Positions 29,889 to 39,161 of a stretch of DNA of 64,000 bases are shown one piece after another. The stretch is taken from contig DASZTV010000105.1 in NCBI GenBank assembly GCA_035548125.1, positions 1 through 64,000 of the forward strand, given 5' to 3'. The position numbers and the translations under genes are program-made. The number at the start of each line of letters is the position of its first letter. Positions within the stretch are counted from its first letter, which is position 1. This DNA is from DASZTV01 sp035548125 (GTDB lineage Bacteria; Actinomycetota; Actinomycetes; JAFAQI01). The notes under the pieces are model-generated. The model was not told the DNA's origin. It did no database searches and saw nothing but the letters and a program-made list of their open reading frames with translations.

Positions 29889-29930
29889 TGCGCCCCCACG
29901 AAGCGAAGCTACTGAGACGTCTATGCCCGC

Positions 29931-30254
29931 CTACTCGCGGTTGAATCTCGATACGCGGTCGACTGTCGCAACCTGGAGCGAGTAGGTCTCGTAGTACCCC
30001 GCGATACCCGCTCGTTGTGCCTCGACGTGGTCGGCCTGCAATCGCCATGCGTCGTGGCTGGCCCGGTCGGCGAACGTCGCGATCGTCACCCGCTCGCCGT
30101 CGTCCGCGGTGAACGACTTGTGATCGACATAGCCCGGCATGGTGCGAGCCAGCGCGCTCATCCGGGCGGCCTGCTCGTGGTACCCAGGGTCGGGGTCGGC
30201 GGCGAGCCGCGACCTGAACACCGTGACGATCTGGCCGGCTTCGAAGTGGCTCAT
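29931..30254 (-). CDS. Antibiotic biosynthesis monooxygenase (ABM) domain protein
   Basis: A 107-residue protein of the dimeric alpha/beta-barrel ABM superfamily (IVTVFRSRLAADP at the start, MPGYVDHKSF and VTIATFADRASHDAW in the middle). Members include quinol monooxygenases and haem-degrading proteins, but many are of unknown role. ATG 30254 lies just past the stop of the upstream oxidoreductase gene; a TTG at 30266 is also open. Probably co-transcribed with that gene. Confidence 0.75.
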   Translation of the reverse strand: MSHFEAGQIVTVFRSRLAADPDPGYHEQAARMSALARTMPGYVDHKSFTADDGERVTIATFADRASHDAWRLQADHVEAQRAGIAGYYETYSLQVATVDRVSRFNRE

Positions 30255-30258
30255 CCCT

Positions 30259-31197
30259 TCATTCAACGCGCAACAGCAACTCGATGGCGTCCGCGACGCT
30301 CAGCACGCCCGCGATGTCGGCGACCCCGCTTCCCGCATACATCGCCATGGCAGTGACCTCGCCGGCGCACGAGAGAGTGGGCGGCATCGCAGACCAGCGG
30401 CGGAGCGGCGTGCGGTCACCGCCGCTCTCGAGCCACGCGAACGGCTCCTCGGAGGTGCGCGCGGCGAGGATCGAGTCTCGCAGCACGCGGTGAGGAGCAT
30501 CCTCCCAGCCGATGTGGAACGCGGTGGTGAGCTCGGTGTCGCCCTCGCCGGCCGCGACCAGCGCCGCGAGATAGGCGGCGTGCGCCGCGGACTCGGTCGT
30601 GGCGAGTAGCCGGGTGCCCACCCGAACGGCGCTGGCGCCGGACTCGAACACCCGCCGTACGTGTTTCCCAGTCGCGATCCCGCCCGCGGCGACGACCGGC
30701 ACCGTCAGCGCGGCGCACGTCTGCTCGAGCAGATCGAGGAGCGGTTCGGTCCCGCGGACGTGGCCGCCGGCCTCGACACCTTGGAGCACGACCGCGTCGC
30801 ATCCGGCATCGGCTGCGGCGAGCGCATCGTCCCGTTTCCCGACCTGCCAGAACGCGAGCGCGCCTCCGGCGTGGATCCGGCTGACAAGGCCGGCGTCGGG
30901 GTCGCCCCAGAAGACATCCACGACGCGGCATGCCTCAGCCGCGGCCTCGAGGTCACCGGTGACAGCGTCGACCGCGAACGCGAAGAAGCCGACCCCGTAG
31001 GGCTCGGCGGCGTGGGTTCGCAGGTAGGCGAGCTGCGTGGCAAGTGGGGCCGGCCCGAACGAGGAGATCATCCCGAGTCCGCCTGCCGCGCACACCGCCG
31101 CCGCGAGCTCGGGCGTACCGACGCCGCCGCCCATCGGCGCGAGCTGCACCGGTACCGCGCAACCGACCAGCTCGGTGAAGGCCGTGGGTGTCGACAT
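30259..31197 (-). CDS. Nitronate monooxygenase / 2-nitropropane dioxygenase family protein
   Basis: A 312-residue TIM-barrel flavoprotein. The family pattern is seen in QLAPMGGGVGTPELAAAV, GCDAVVLQGVEAGGH (FMN-binding Gly-rich site and the HxG motif) and VPVVAAGGIATG, GASAVRVGTRLLA. Members oxidise alkyl nitronates or act as enoyl-ACP reductases or IMPDH-like enzymes; the substrate is open. It runs divergently from the dihydrofolate-reductase-like gene. Confidence 0.85.
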   Translation of the reverse strand: MSTPTAFTELVGCAVPVQLAPMGGGVGTPELAAAVCAAGGLGMISSFGPAPLATQLAYLRTHAAEPYGVGFFAFAVDAVTGDLEAAAEACRVVDVFWGDPDAGLVSRIHAGGALAFWQVGKRDDALAAADAGCDAVVLQGVEAGGHVRGTEPLLDLLEQTCAALTVPVVAAGGIATGKHVRRVFESGASAVRVGTRLLATTESAAHAAYLAALVAAGEGDTELTTAFHIGWEDAPHRVLRDSILAARTSEEPFAWLESGGDRTPLRRWSAMPPTLSCAGEVTAMAMYAGSGVADIAGVLSVADAIELLLRVE

Positions 31198-31226
31198 GAC
31201 TCCGCATTGTCCCCTCTACTAGAGCC

Positions 31227-31829
31227 ATGAGCCGTGTCACCTGTCACATGTCCATGTCCCTCGACGGGTTTGTCGCCGGACCGAACCAGTCCCTGGAGAA
31301 CGGTCTGGGAGAACGCGGCATCGAGATGCATCGGTGGCATCTCGATCGGGAGGACATGCACGAGGCGGACGCCGCGGCGACTGACGAGCTGATGCGGCCG
31401 ATGGGCGCCTACGTCATGGGCCGCAACATGTTCGCGCCGACGCGTGGACCCTGGACGGAGGACTGGAAGGGATGGTGGGGCGACGAGCCGCCGTACCACG
31501 CCCCGGTGTTCGTTCTCACCCATCACGAGCGGGAGCCGGTCGAGATGGCCGGAAACACCACCTTCTACTTCGTGACCGAGGGCTTCGACGCCGCGTTCGC
31601 CAGAGCGAAGGAGGTCGCCGGCGACATGGACATCGACATCGCCGGCGGCGCCTCGACGGTGAGACAGTCGTTCCAGGCGGGGGTCATCGAGGACCTCTTC
31701 CTCGACATCATTCCGACGCTGCTCGGCAGTGGAGAAGACATGTTCGAAGGCATCTCACCGGTCCCGCTCACTCAGGTGTCGGTCACGCACTCACCCATCG
31801 CACTGCACGTTCACTACCGGGTTGGCTGA
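31227..31829 (+). CDS. Dihydrofolate reductase family (RibD C-terminal-like) protein
   Basis: A 200-residue protein of the DHFR-like superfamily. It opens with the characteristic MSLDGFVAGP and ends with LDIIPTLLGSGEDMF, the RibD-C pattern. The central AYVMGRNMF and DIAGGAS lie at the NADPH-binding positions. Proteins of this group are widespread in actinomycetes and their substrate is unknown. The last 16 bases overlap the convergent membrane protein gene. Confidence 0.85.
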   Translation: MSRVTCHMSMSLDGFVAGPNQSLENGLGERGIEMHRWHLDREDMHEADAAATDELMRPMGAYVMGRNMFAPTRGPWTEDWKGWWGDEPPYHAPVFVLTHHEREPVEMAGNTTFYFVTEGFDAAFARAKEVAGDMDIDIAGGASTVRQSFQAGVIEDLFLDIIPTLLGSGEDMFEGISPVPLTQVSVTHSPIALHVHYRVG

Positions 31830-32302
31830 TCGTCACCGAACTGCCAGTGCTGCGCCTCGCACGCACGGCGAACGTTGCGCTTGCCGAAAGCCGTCACTGA
31901 GAGCTCCGCGCCGGTGGCGTTGTCGTGGAGCTTGAGCAGGTAGCTGATCTGGTCACCCACGAAGCCGTTCGACTGCAGGCGGAAGCTCAACGTGGTCTCC
32001 GGTGTTCGGTTCAGGACCTGCGGAGCGGCGCCGCCTCCCGCGGCCCCGGGCGGAACCACGCTGATCTGGTCAGCGGTGACGACCATCGTCGCCGCCCCGC
32101 GATGCTGGAGCCATCGCGCGAGCCAGACGTCCAGCGCGGCGCACACCCCGCACCCGGCCAGCACGATCGGGCTCGGGTCCGGTGGGATGAACTGCCGGAC
32201 CAGGACTGCAAGCAGGATGACCCCGATGAAGATCGGGAGTGCGAGCACGTCTGTGCGCGACTGCCGCAGCTCGGTTCGTCCGAGCTTCGTCGTCAACTGC
32301 AT
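31814..32302 (-). CDS. Membrane protein of unknown function with two N-terminal helices
   Basis: A 162-residue protein. Two hydrophobic helices (about 20-38 and 45-65) are followed by a soluble domain with beta-type pattern (TMVVTADQISVVPPG, TTLSFRLQSN, ISYLLKLHDNATGAELSV), reminiscent of membrane-anchored PH-like domains; this is only a resemblance. ATG 32302 starts the hydrophobic part; the frame is open further upstream only opposite the next gene. Confidence 0.6.
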   Translation of the reverse strand: MQLTTKLGRTELRQSRTDVLALPIFIGVILLAVLVRQFIPPDPSPIVLAGCGVCAALDVWLARWLQHRGAATMVVTADQISVVPPGAAGGGAAPQVLNRTPETTLSFRLQSNGFVGDQISYLLKLHDNATGAELSVTAFGKRNVRRACEAQHWQFGDDQPTR

Positions 32303-32356
32303 CCGGCGGTCCCCTCGTCTGCCCGACCATACGACGAGGCCGGGTAGGTTCCTCGT

Positions 32357-32851
32357 GTGTGTCCCGCCGCCGAGGAGCTGACGGCGATCGAACGGCTCAA
32401 GGCGGCCTACTGCCGAACCCTCGACACGAAAGACTGGTCCGGGTTTCGGGAGCTCTTCGCAGACGACTTCGTGAGCGACACGAGCGAGTCCGGCGGCGTT
32501 GTCATCGAGGGAGCCGATGCGTTCGTCGCGTTCGTGCGCGACGCACTGAGCCGTGCCGTGACGGTCCATCAGGTGCAGCAGCCCGAGCTCGAACTGACGT
32601 CCGCCACGACCGCGCGTGGCGTGTGGGCGATGCAGGACGTGGTCCGATTCGCCCCGGGAATCACGATGCACGGATTCGGTCACTACCTCGAGACCTACGT
32701 GAAGACCGGCGACGCGTGGCGGCTCAAGTCATCGAAGCTGACCAGGCTGCGGGAGGAGATCCGCACGCCCTTCGTCACGTTGTTCGTCTCGGAGCGGCTT
32801 CGCCGCCGGTTGCAACGGCTCGCGGCTCGGCGGATGACGGATCGCCGATGA
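32357..32851 (+). CDS. SnoaL-like/NTF2-fold protein
   Basis: A 164-residue protein with the cone-shaped NTF2/SnoaL-like pattern: AIERLKAAYCRTLDTKDW then FRELFADDFV, and GHYLETYVKTGDAWRLKSSKL at the end of the sheet. The family includes polyketide cyclases, dehydratases and many uncharacterised proteins. The stop overlaps the start of the epimerase-like gene (ATGA), so both are probably one unit. Confidence 0.75.
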   Translation: MCPAAEELTAIERLKAAYCRTLDTKDWSGFRELFADDFVSDTSESGGVVIEGADAFVAFVRDALSRAVTVHQVQQPELELTSATTARGVWAMQDVVRFAPGITMHGFGHYLETYVKTGDAWRLKSSKLTRLREEIRTPFVTLFVSERLRRRLQRLAARRMTDRR

Positions 32852-33834
32852 GCGGGACGAAGCTCGTCATGGGAGCAAGTGGATATCTCGGCTCGCACGT
32901 CACGCGGCAATTGGTCGAGCGCGGTGACGACGTCAGGGTCTGGATCCGGCCGTCCAGCGCGACGCGCGCGTTCGAGGGCTTGCCGGTGTCGCGATGCGCG
33001 GGTGAGCTGTTCGACGACACGGCCCTGGACCGGGCCATGGCAGGTGTGGCGACGGTCTTCTACTGCATCGTCGATGCCCGGCCATCGCTTCACGACCCGA
33101 GCCCGCTGTTCCGCACCAACGTCGAGGGCCTGACGCACGCACTCGATGCCGCGGTCCGCGCCGGCGTCGGGCGCTTCGTGTTCTGCAGCACGATCGGCAC
33201 GATCGGGCATTCCGGTGAGGGTTTCGCGGACGAGGACACCCCGCACGAGTGGGAGACGCTCGGTGGCCCGTACATCAAGTCGCGGCTGGACGCGGAGCGT
33301 ACGGTCCTTCGCTACCACCGAGACCACGGTCTGGACGTGGTGGTGCTCTGCCCGTCCACGACGTTCGGGCCGGGGGACTACGGCCCGGTCGCGCACGGTC
33401 GGCTGATCAAGGCGGCTGCGGCCGGCAAGGTGCCGGTATACGTCCGAGGGCAGGCCATGGAGGTCGTCGGGGTGGAGGACGCGGCCCGCGCGTTCCTGCT
33501 CGCGGAGGCGCACGGGCGGGCGGGCGAGCGCTACATCATTTCCGAGCGAATGATGTCGTCGAAGGAGCTGCTCGCGACGGCTGCCACCGCGACCGGACAC
33601 CGGCCGCCGCGCGTCGGGGTGCCGCTCGCCATGATCAAGGCGATCGGACGTGTCGGCGACGTGATCAGCCGGATCTTCCGCCGGGACGTGCCGCTCACCA
33701 CAATCTCGGTCCGGCTGATGCACTTCATGCCGCCGCTCGACCACAGCAAGGCCGTCCGCGAGCTGGGCTGGACACCCGGCCCCACGGCCGAGGCGATTCG
33801 CCGGCACGCGCTGTTCCACGCGTCCGGCGGGTGA
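32848..33834 (+). CDS. NAD-dependent epimerase/dehydratase (extended SDR)
   Basis: A 328-residue extended SDR. The cofactor site is MGASGYLGSHV (8-18), followed by an Arg at the end of strand 2 (VWIRPSS). The catalytic region reads GGPYIKSRLDAE: the Tyr is present, but the position four after it, normally Lys (YxxxK), is Arg. It resembles the HpnA/dihydroflavonol-reductase group; the substrate may be a sterol, hopanoid or nucleotide sugar. Translationally coupled to the SnoaL-like gene upstream. Confidence 0.82.
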   Translation: MSGTKLVMGASGYLGSHVTRQLVERGDDVRVWIRPSSATRAFEGLPVSRCAGELFDDTALDRAMAGVATVFYCIVDARPSLHDPSPLFRTNVEGLTHALDAAVRAGVGRFVFCSTIGTIGHSGEGFADEDTPHEWETLGGPYIKSRLDAERTVLRYHRDHGLDVVVLCPSTTFGPGDYGPVAHGRLIKAAAAGKVPVYVRGQAMEVVGVEDAARAFLLAEAHGRAGERYIISERMMSSKELLATAATATGHRPPRVGVPLAMIKAIGRVGDVISRIFRRDVPLTTISVRLMHFMPPLDHSKAVRELGWTPGPTAEAIRRHALFHASGG

Positions 33835-33862
33835 TCCGCCCGCCATCCCTTAGGTTTGGCGG

Positions 33863-34522
33863 GTGCGCCTGGTCATCGCTCGTTGTTCGGTTGACTACAC
33901 GGGGCGGCTGAACGCGCACCTGCCGCTCGCCGCGCGGCTGCTCCTGATCAAGGCCGACGGGTCCGTCCTGGTCCACTCCGACGCGGGCGGCTACAAGCCG
34001 CTGATGTGGATGACGCCGCCGTGCACCTTGCGAACCGACGAGGGCGTGTGGACGGTCACCAACAAGGCGGGTGAGCAGCTCCTTATCACCATCGAGGAGG
34101 TGGTGTCGGAGGCGGCCGCGGACCTCGGTGTCGACCCCGGCCTGGTCAAGGACGGGGTCGAGGCGCACCTGCAGGTGCTGCTGGCGCAGCACTGCGGCAC
34201 CCTCGAAGCGGGATTCACACTGGTGCAGCGCGAGTACCCGACCGACATCGGCCCGGTCGACCTGCTGTGCCGAGACGCCTCCGGGGCGGCGGTTGCCGTC
34301 GAGATCAAGCGGCGCGGCGAGATCGACGGCGTGGAGCAGCTCACCCGCTACCTCGAGCGGCTGGACCGCGACCCGCTGCTGCGTCCGGTCCGCGGCATGT
34401 TCGTCGCGCAGGAGATCAAGCCGCAGGCAAAGGTGCTCGCGGCAGATCGCGGCATCGTCTGCGTCGAGGTGGACTACGACGAGCTGCGGGGGATCGACAC
34501 CTCGGCCGACCGCCTGTTCTAG
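33863..34522 (+). CDS. nucS: Endonuclease NucS (mismatch-specific)
   Basis: A 219-residue actinobacterial NucS/EndoMS. The N-terminal domain (1-about 110) binds DNA and the C-terminal RecB-like nuclease domain carries the catalytic Asp in GPVDLLCRD and EIKRRG (about 147-152). NucS makes double-strand breaks at mismatches and replaces MutS/MutL in these bacteria. The C-terminus keeps the acidic end typical for beta-clamp interaction. GTG start, 28 bases after the epimerase gene. Confidence 0.95.
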   Translation: MRLVIARCSVDYTGRLNAHLPLAARLLLIKADGSVLVHSDAGGYKPLMWMTPPCTLRTDEGVWTVTNKAGEQLLITIEEVVSEAAADLGVDPGLVKDGVEAHLQVLLAQHCGTLEAGFTLVQREYPTDIGPVDLLCRDASGAAVAVEIKRRGEIDGVEQLTRYLERLDRDPLLRPVRGMFVAQEIKPQAKVLAADRGIVCVEVDYDELRGIDTSADRLF

Positions 34523-34532
34523 CTCGGCCGAC

Positions 34533-37046
34533 TCACTCGGCGGCGATCGCCTGTAGCACGTCGAGCTTCGCCGCGCGCCGCGCCGGGAAGGTCGCCGCGA
34601 ACAAGCCGAGCACGGCAGCAATGACGAGGAAGACGATCAGCCTGGGGATCGGAACGGCGATCTCGCTGAGTTCCTGCGCGCCGATGGAGGACACGAGCGC
34701 CAGGCCGAGCCCGGTGCCGATGACCACCCCGACGAGCGCGCCGAACAACGCGAGGATCACCGACTCCGCGCGAACCATCCCTCGGATCTGGCGCCTGGTC
34801 ATCCCCACCGCGCGCAGCAGGCCGATCTCCCGGGTGCGTTCGAACACCGAAAGCATCAGCGTGTTGATGATGCCGATCAACGCGATGATCACGGCCAGTG
34901 CCAACAGCGCGTAGATCAGGCCGAGCAGCTGGTTGACCTGGTCCTTCTGCGACTTCTGGAACTCTTCTCGGGTCTGCACCTGCACGTTCGGGAAGGCGGC
35001 GAGGGCAGCGGTGACGGCAGGCTCTTGGTTGCCGTTGGTGCGCGCCAATACGGCGATCGGCAGCGCCTGGTCGAAGTGGGCGAGGAAGAACTCGTTGCTG
35101 ACGACGTAGGAACCGAGAAGGGCGTTGGGTTTGTAGATGCCGCCGATCTTCATGCCGACCACGCCGGTCTTGGCGTACTTCACATCGAGGGTGTCGCCGA
35201 CCGCGAGGTGCTTCGAGTCGGCGGTGCTGGCGTCGATCAGCAGGTCGCCCGCGGCGATCGATCCGGGGCTTCCGGAGTCCATCCGGACCAGAACGGTCTG
35301 CCCGAGGTTCTGGGGCGAGATCGCCGTGACGTCCTCGAGGCTGTCGCCTACCTGCACCGTTCCGTCATAGACGATGTTGGTGTTCGTGACACCGGGCAGG
35401 TGCGTGACGATCGGTGCGACCGCGTTGCTGATGCCGGGTGAGCCATCACTGGAGTCGGAGATGATCAGGTCGGCGCTGACCGCCTGATCGACGGCGCTGG
35501 TGACCGATTTGGTCAACGACGCGCCGAAGACCGTGATGGCCGAGACGAGCGCGAGTCCGATCATCAGCGCGGATGCTGTCTGCGCGGTCCGCCGCGGGCT
35601 GCGCATCGAGTTCTCGCGCCCGAGCCGTCCAGGAAGCCCGAACCAGCGTGCGAGGGGCTTGCCGATCACACTCGACACCGGTCGCGCGAACGTCGGGGCG
35701 AGCATCGCGGCGCCGAGGAAGACGCCTGCCGCGCCGATCCCGACGAGTGGCAGCTGCCCGACCGCCATGCCCACGGTGAGCAGCACGACGCCGAGTACCG
35801 CCAGCGCGCCACCGATCGTGAGCCGGCGGCGGTTGGAGATCTCGAGCCCGACCTGGTGCTGGCTGATCGCCTCTATCGGCGAGATCCGCACGGCGCGTCG
35901 CGCCGGGCCGATCGCGGCGACCACGGTCACGCCGACGCCGACAGCCAGGCCCACGATCGCGGTACGGGCTTGGAAGACCAGCGATGAGGCAGGAAGGGTG
36001 ATGCCGAACGCGCGCAACAGGCCCTCGAGCCCGAAGGCGGCGAGCACCCCGACCCCCAGCCCGATGAGTGAGGAGGCGAGGCCCACCGCGGCCGCTTCGC
36101 CCAGTACCGAGCGAAACACCTGCCGCCGACTGGCGCCGACGATGCGCAGCAGCGCGAGCTCGCGGGTCCGCTGCCCGACGATGATCGAGAACGTGTTGAA
36201 GATCGTGAACGCGCCGACGAACAGCGAGATGAACGCGAAAACCAGCAGTGCGGTCGAAAAGACCCCGAGAGCCTGGTTGACCGTATCGGTCTGCTCGTCG
36301 GCCACGGTCTTGCCCGTCACGACCTGCACGTCGGACGGCAGCGCGGCCTGAACCGCTCGCTGGACCGTCGCGGTGTCGGTGCCGGACGCCGTGAGGATGT
36401 TGATCGTGTCCAGGCGCCCGGGTTCCTGGAAGATCTGCTGCGCTGTCGGCAGGGAGAACTCAGCCATCGATGCGCCGGCCACGTTGTCGGCCGTTCCGAA
36501 CTTCACGATGCCGGTCAGCGTGAACGTCCTGGTCGGGCCGGCGAGCAGGACCTTGACCTGCTGGCCGAGGGCGAAGTGGTACTTCTTCGCGGTCCCGGCG
36601 TCCATGGCGACGTCGTCGGGCCCGGCGGGAGCCCCGCCGCTGACGAGGTGAAGCGAGCTGAGCGACGGATTCGGGTCGTAGCTGAGTCCGATGCTGCCGC
36701 CGCTGATCGCCTTCCCTTCGGGGGAGACGAACTGCGCGTAGCCGTTGACCCCGCCCTCTGCTGCCGAGACGCCGGGCACGTTGCGGATCGTGGAGAGCAG
36801 CGACTCCGGGATCGGGTTGCGGGTCGCGGTGTCGCCGAAGTTCGTGTGCTTGAACTGCGCCACGCCACGCGCCTGCAGGTCGACCTTCGTGTAGATGTTC
36901 CCGATCAGGTTCGAAAACGTCCGGTGCAACGTGTCGGTCAGCACGAACGTGCCGGTGACGAACGTGACGCCGAGCACGATCGCAAGGGCGGTGAGGGTGA
37001 GCCGGAGCTTGTGGGCGAGCAGCCCCTTCAAGGTGACGCGCCACAT
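34533..37046 (-). CDS. ABC transporter permease, MacB/FtsX type with duplicated module
   Basis: An 837-residue permease. It starts with a membrane helix (LRLTLTALAIVLGVTFVTGTFVL), continues with a large extracytoplasmic domain (about 45-255), then three helices of a first FtsX domain, further helices with a central linker (about 430-490), a second extracytoplasmic domain (about 510-710) and a second FtsX domain at the C-terminus. This 10-TM layout is typical of actinobacterial exporters of lipids or peptides. It forms one transporter with the ATPase encoded just upstream on the same strand. Confidence 0.9.
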   Translation of the reverse strand: MWRVTLKGLLAHKLRLTLTALAIVLGVTFVTGTFVLTDTLHRTFSNLIGNIYTKVDLQARGVAQFKHTNFGDTATRNPIPESLLSTIRNVPGVSAAEGGVNGYAQFVSPEGKAISGGSIGLSYDPNPSLSSLHLVSGGAPAGPDDVAMDAGTAKKYHFALGQQVKVLLAGPTRTFTLTGIVKFGTADNVAGASMAEFSLPTAQQIFQEPGRLDTINILTASGTDTATVQRAVQAALPSDVQVVTGKTVADEQTDTVNQALGVFSTALLVFAFISLFVGAFTIFNTFSIIVGQRTRELALLRIVGASRRQVFRSVLGEAAAVGLASSLIGLGVGVLAAFGLEGLLRAFGITLPASSLVFQARTAIVGLAVGVGVTVVAAIGPARRAVRISPIEAISQHQVGLEISNRRRLTIGGALAVLGVVLLTVGMAVGQLPLVGIGAAGVFLGAAMLAPTFARPVSSVIGKPLARWFGLPGRLGRENSMRSPRRTAQTASALMIGLALVSAITVFGASLTKSVTSAVDQAVSADLIISDSSDGSPGISNAVAPIVTHLPGVTNTNIVYDGTVQVGDSLEDVTAISPQNLGQTVLVRMDSGSPGSIAAGDLLIDASTADSKHLAVGDTLDVKYAKTGVVGMKIGGIYKPNALLGSYVVSNEFFLAHFDQALPIAVLARTNGNQEPAVTAALAAFPNVQVQTREEFQKSQKDQVNQLLGLIYALLALAVIIALIGIINTLMLSVFERTREIGLLRAVGMTRRQIRGMVRAESVILALFGALVGVVIGTGLGLALVSSIGAQELSEIAVPIPRLIVFLVIAAVLGLFAATFPARRAAKLDVLQAIAAE

Positions 37047-37066
37047 GTCAGCGACGTCCGGTCTCG

Positions 37067-37828
37067 TCAGGCACCGAAGCTCCGCATGTGCTCGAGCACC
37101 TTGTCGGCGGTGGGCTTGGCGAGCTCGCCGACGATGGCGCCGTCGGCGAGGAAGACGACGCGGTCGGCGTACGCCGCGCCGTGCGGGTCGTGAGTGACCA
37201 TCACGATCGACTGTCCGAGCTCGCGGGTCGAGCGTTGCAGGAAGGCGAGCATCTCGTTGGACGCGTTGGAGTCGAGGTTGCCGGTCGGCTCGTCAGCGAA
37301 GATCAGGTCGGGGCGGTTGATCAGGGCCCGCGCACAGGCGACGCGCTGCTGCTGCCCGCCGGAGAGCTCGGTCGGCCGATGGCTGAGCCGGTCCTTGATT
37401 CCCAGGTGTTCGACCAGGTAGGCGAACCACTCCTTGTCGACCTCCTTGCCGGCCAGATCGGCGGGGAGCGTGATGTTCTCCCCGGCCGTCAGCGTCGGCA
37501 CCAGGTTGAAGGACTGGAAGACGAAGCCCACGCGGTCGCGGCGCAGCTGGGTGAGCCCGGTGTCGTCGAGCGCGCCGATGTCGTGTTCACCGACGAACGA
37601 CGTGCCGGAAGTCGGCCGGTCCAGGCCCGCCATGCAGTGCATCAGCGTCGACTTGCCGGAGCCAGAGGGACCCATCACCGCGGTGAACTCGCCCCGCGGG
37701 AACGTCACCGTGACGCCCGCCAGGGCGTGTACGGCGGCTGAACCGCTTCCGTAGGTCTTGTGGAGGTCGACGGCGTGGGCGGCGGGGGACTGAGTCGTAT
37801 CGGACCCCGCTGGGGAGGCACTGGTCAC
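37067..37828 (-). CDS. ABC transporter ATP-binding protein (LolD/MacB type)
   Basis: A 253-residue ATPase. Walker A GPSGSGKST, Q-loop FQSFNLVPTLTA, signature LSGGQQQR, Walker B LIFADEPTGNLD and switch His in VTHDP are all intact. The FQSFNL and EPTGNLDS patterns place it with MacB/LolD/FtsE-type partners of FtsX permeases. Start GTG 37828 is preferred; the frame is open to 37846. The permease follows after 20 bases. Confidence 0.92.
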   Translation of the reverse strand: MTSASPAGSDTTQSPAAHAVDLHKTYGSGSAAVHALAGVTVTFPRGEFTAVMGPSGSGKSTLMHCMAGLDRPTSGTSFVGEHDIGALDDTGLTQLRRDRVGFVFQSFNLVPTLTAGENITLPADLAGKEVDKEWFAYLVEHLGIKDRLSHRPTELSGGQQQRVACARALINRPDLIFADEPTGNLDSNASNEMLAFLQRSTRELGQSIVMVTHDPHGAAYADRVVFLADGAIVGELAKPTADKVLEHMRSFGA

Positions 37829-37895
37829 GATCTCGCATCCTCGCACGACCGCCGGACGGTTCGCCGGTCATATTCGGAATGGATAGGCTTCGGAC

Positions 37896-38756
37896 GTGTC
37901 CGTCATCGACGTACCGGTTCGCCGCGTCGCGCTCGAGCCGACGTTCTCCGACGTACCGCGTCACTTCGCCGCGGACGGTGACCTGATCCTCAGCCATCTT
38001 GCGGCTGCGCTCTCCGCGGTGTTCCCGGACGGCGAGGACTTCTTCGTCCGTTCGGTGCGGCACTACCGCGACCAGATCACCGATCCGGTGCTCGCGGCGC
38101 AGGTCTCCGGATTCATCGGACAGGAGGTGACGCACGGCCGGGAGCACCGTGCGTTCAACACTCATCTGGACTCCCTGGGCTACCACACCAAGTTCGTCGA
38201 GCGAATGGTTCGTCGGATGATCGGTTTCCGGGAGCGCCACACCCCGCCGATCACCAATCTCGCCGTGACCGCCGCGTTGGAGCACGTCACCGCCACGCTT
38301 GCCGAGCTTGTGCTGACCAACTCCGACGTGCAGGAGTCCTTCGGTCACAACTCGGTGCGCCACCTGTTCTACTGGCACGCTCTCGAGGAGAGCGAGCACA
38401 AGGCGGTTGCCTTCGACGTCTACCGATCGGTCGGCGGGGGCGAGCGGTTGCGGATCTACACGATGAAGCTTGCGCGCTACCTGTTCGTGATCAGCACCGC
38501 GGTGCAGATTGCCGTGTCGTTGCTCACCGACCGCGAGACCTACCGACCGGGCGTGCTTCGCAACAGCCTTCGCGTCGCCCGGCAGCAGCCGATCTTCAGT
38601 CGCGAGGTCTGGCGGAGCCTCAAGGAGTACGAGCGCCGCGGCTTCCATCCCAGCGACCGGCCCAACGAGGAGCTGATCGCCAGGTGGCGTGAGCGGCTGT
38701 TCGGACCGGCAGGTGCGATGACCGGCACGCTTCGCGGGCCGGCCCTCGCCTCCTGA
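37896..38756 (+). CDS. Predicted metal-dependent hydrolase (PF10118-like, di-iron type)
   Basis: A 286-residue soluble protein with the Glu/His pattern of the ferritin-like Metal_hydrol group: GQEVTHGREH, TAALEHVTAT, and WHALEESEHKAVAFD. These provide E...H and E..xH metal ligands on a helical bundle. The biochemical reaction of the family is not established. Divergent from the ABC transporter genes; GTG start at 37896. Confidence 0.75.
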   Translation: MSVIDVPVRRVALEPTFSDVPRHFAADGDLILSHLAAALSAVFPDGEDFFVRSVRHYRDQITDPVLAAQVSGFIGQEVTHGREHRAFNTHLDSLGYHTKFVERMVRRMIGFRERHTPPITNLAVTAALEHVTATLAELVLTNSDVQESFGHNSVRHLFYWHALEESEHKAVAFDVYRSVGGGERLRIYTMKLARYLFVISTAVQIAVSLLTDRETYRPGVLRNSLRVARQQPIFSREVWRSLKEYERRGFHPSDRPNEELIARWRERLFGPAGAMTGTLRGPALAS

Positions 38757-38768
38757 CCTCGAGCATCC

Positions 38769-39128
38769 TCAACCGACCGCGGTGACGACCTCGTACAGCA
38801 TCGGCGAGCTCGGGAACTCGTCCCATCCGGGCTGAGTGACCACCCGGCGGAACTCCTCGCTGTTGTGCGCGGCACGAAAGGCCGCGTCGCTTTCCCACGT
38901 CGCGACGTTGACCCAGCGGTACTCCGCACCGGTGGAGATCGCGCGGTGCAGCCGGAGGGAGACGAAGCCCGGCTGGGCGCGGAAGTACTTGCTGGTGTCG
39001 GTCCACAAGGCATGGAACGCGTCGTCGCGCTCCGGACGCACGGCGAAGCGATTCATCAACGTGACCGGCCCGTCGGTCCGGGTGTCGCCGCTCGGAGCGG
39101 TTCGTTCCTCGGCTGTCATGGCGTTCAT
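38769..39128 (-). CDS. Antibiotic biosynthesis monooxygenase (ABM) domain protein
   Basis: A 119-residue protein. About 20 disordered residues are followed by an ABM dimeric alpha/beta barrel (LMNRFAVRPERDDAFHALW, QPGFVSLRLHR, WVNVATWESDAAFRAAH, EFRRVV). This resembles haem-degrading or quinol monooxygenases. ATG 39128 has GAAGGGGG upstream. It runs divergently from a TetR regulator with a shared palindromic region, so it is probably its target. Confidence 0.8.
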   Translation of the reverse strand: MNAMTAEERTAPSGDTRTDGPVTLMNRFAVRPERDDAFHALWTDTSKYFRAQPGFVSLRLHRAISTGAEYRWVNVATWESDAAFRAAHNSEEFRRVVTQPGWDEFPSSPMLYEVVTAVG

Positions 39129-39145
39129 GTGACCCCCTTCAGTCG

Positions 39146-39161
39146 TTGCACGGATGTGCAA
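39146..39161. promoter_or_regulatory. Perfect palindrome, candidate TetR operator
   Basis: TTGCACGGATGTGCAA is a perfect 6-4-6 inverted repeat in the 91-base divergent space between the ABM gene and tetR. A second dyad ATGC-AC-GCAT (39165-39174) lies four bases further, and a -10-like TATACT (39176-39181) follows towards tetR. The layout fits autoregulation and divergent control by the adjacent repressor. Confidence 0.6.
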
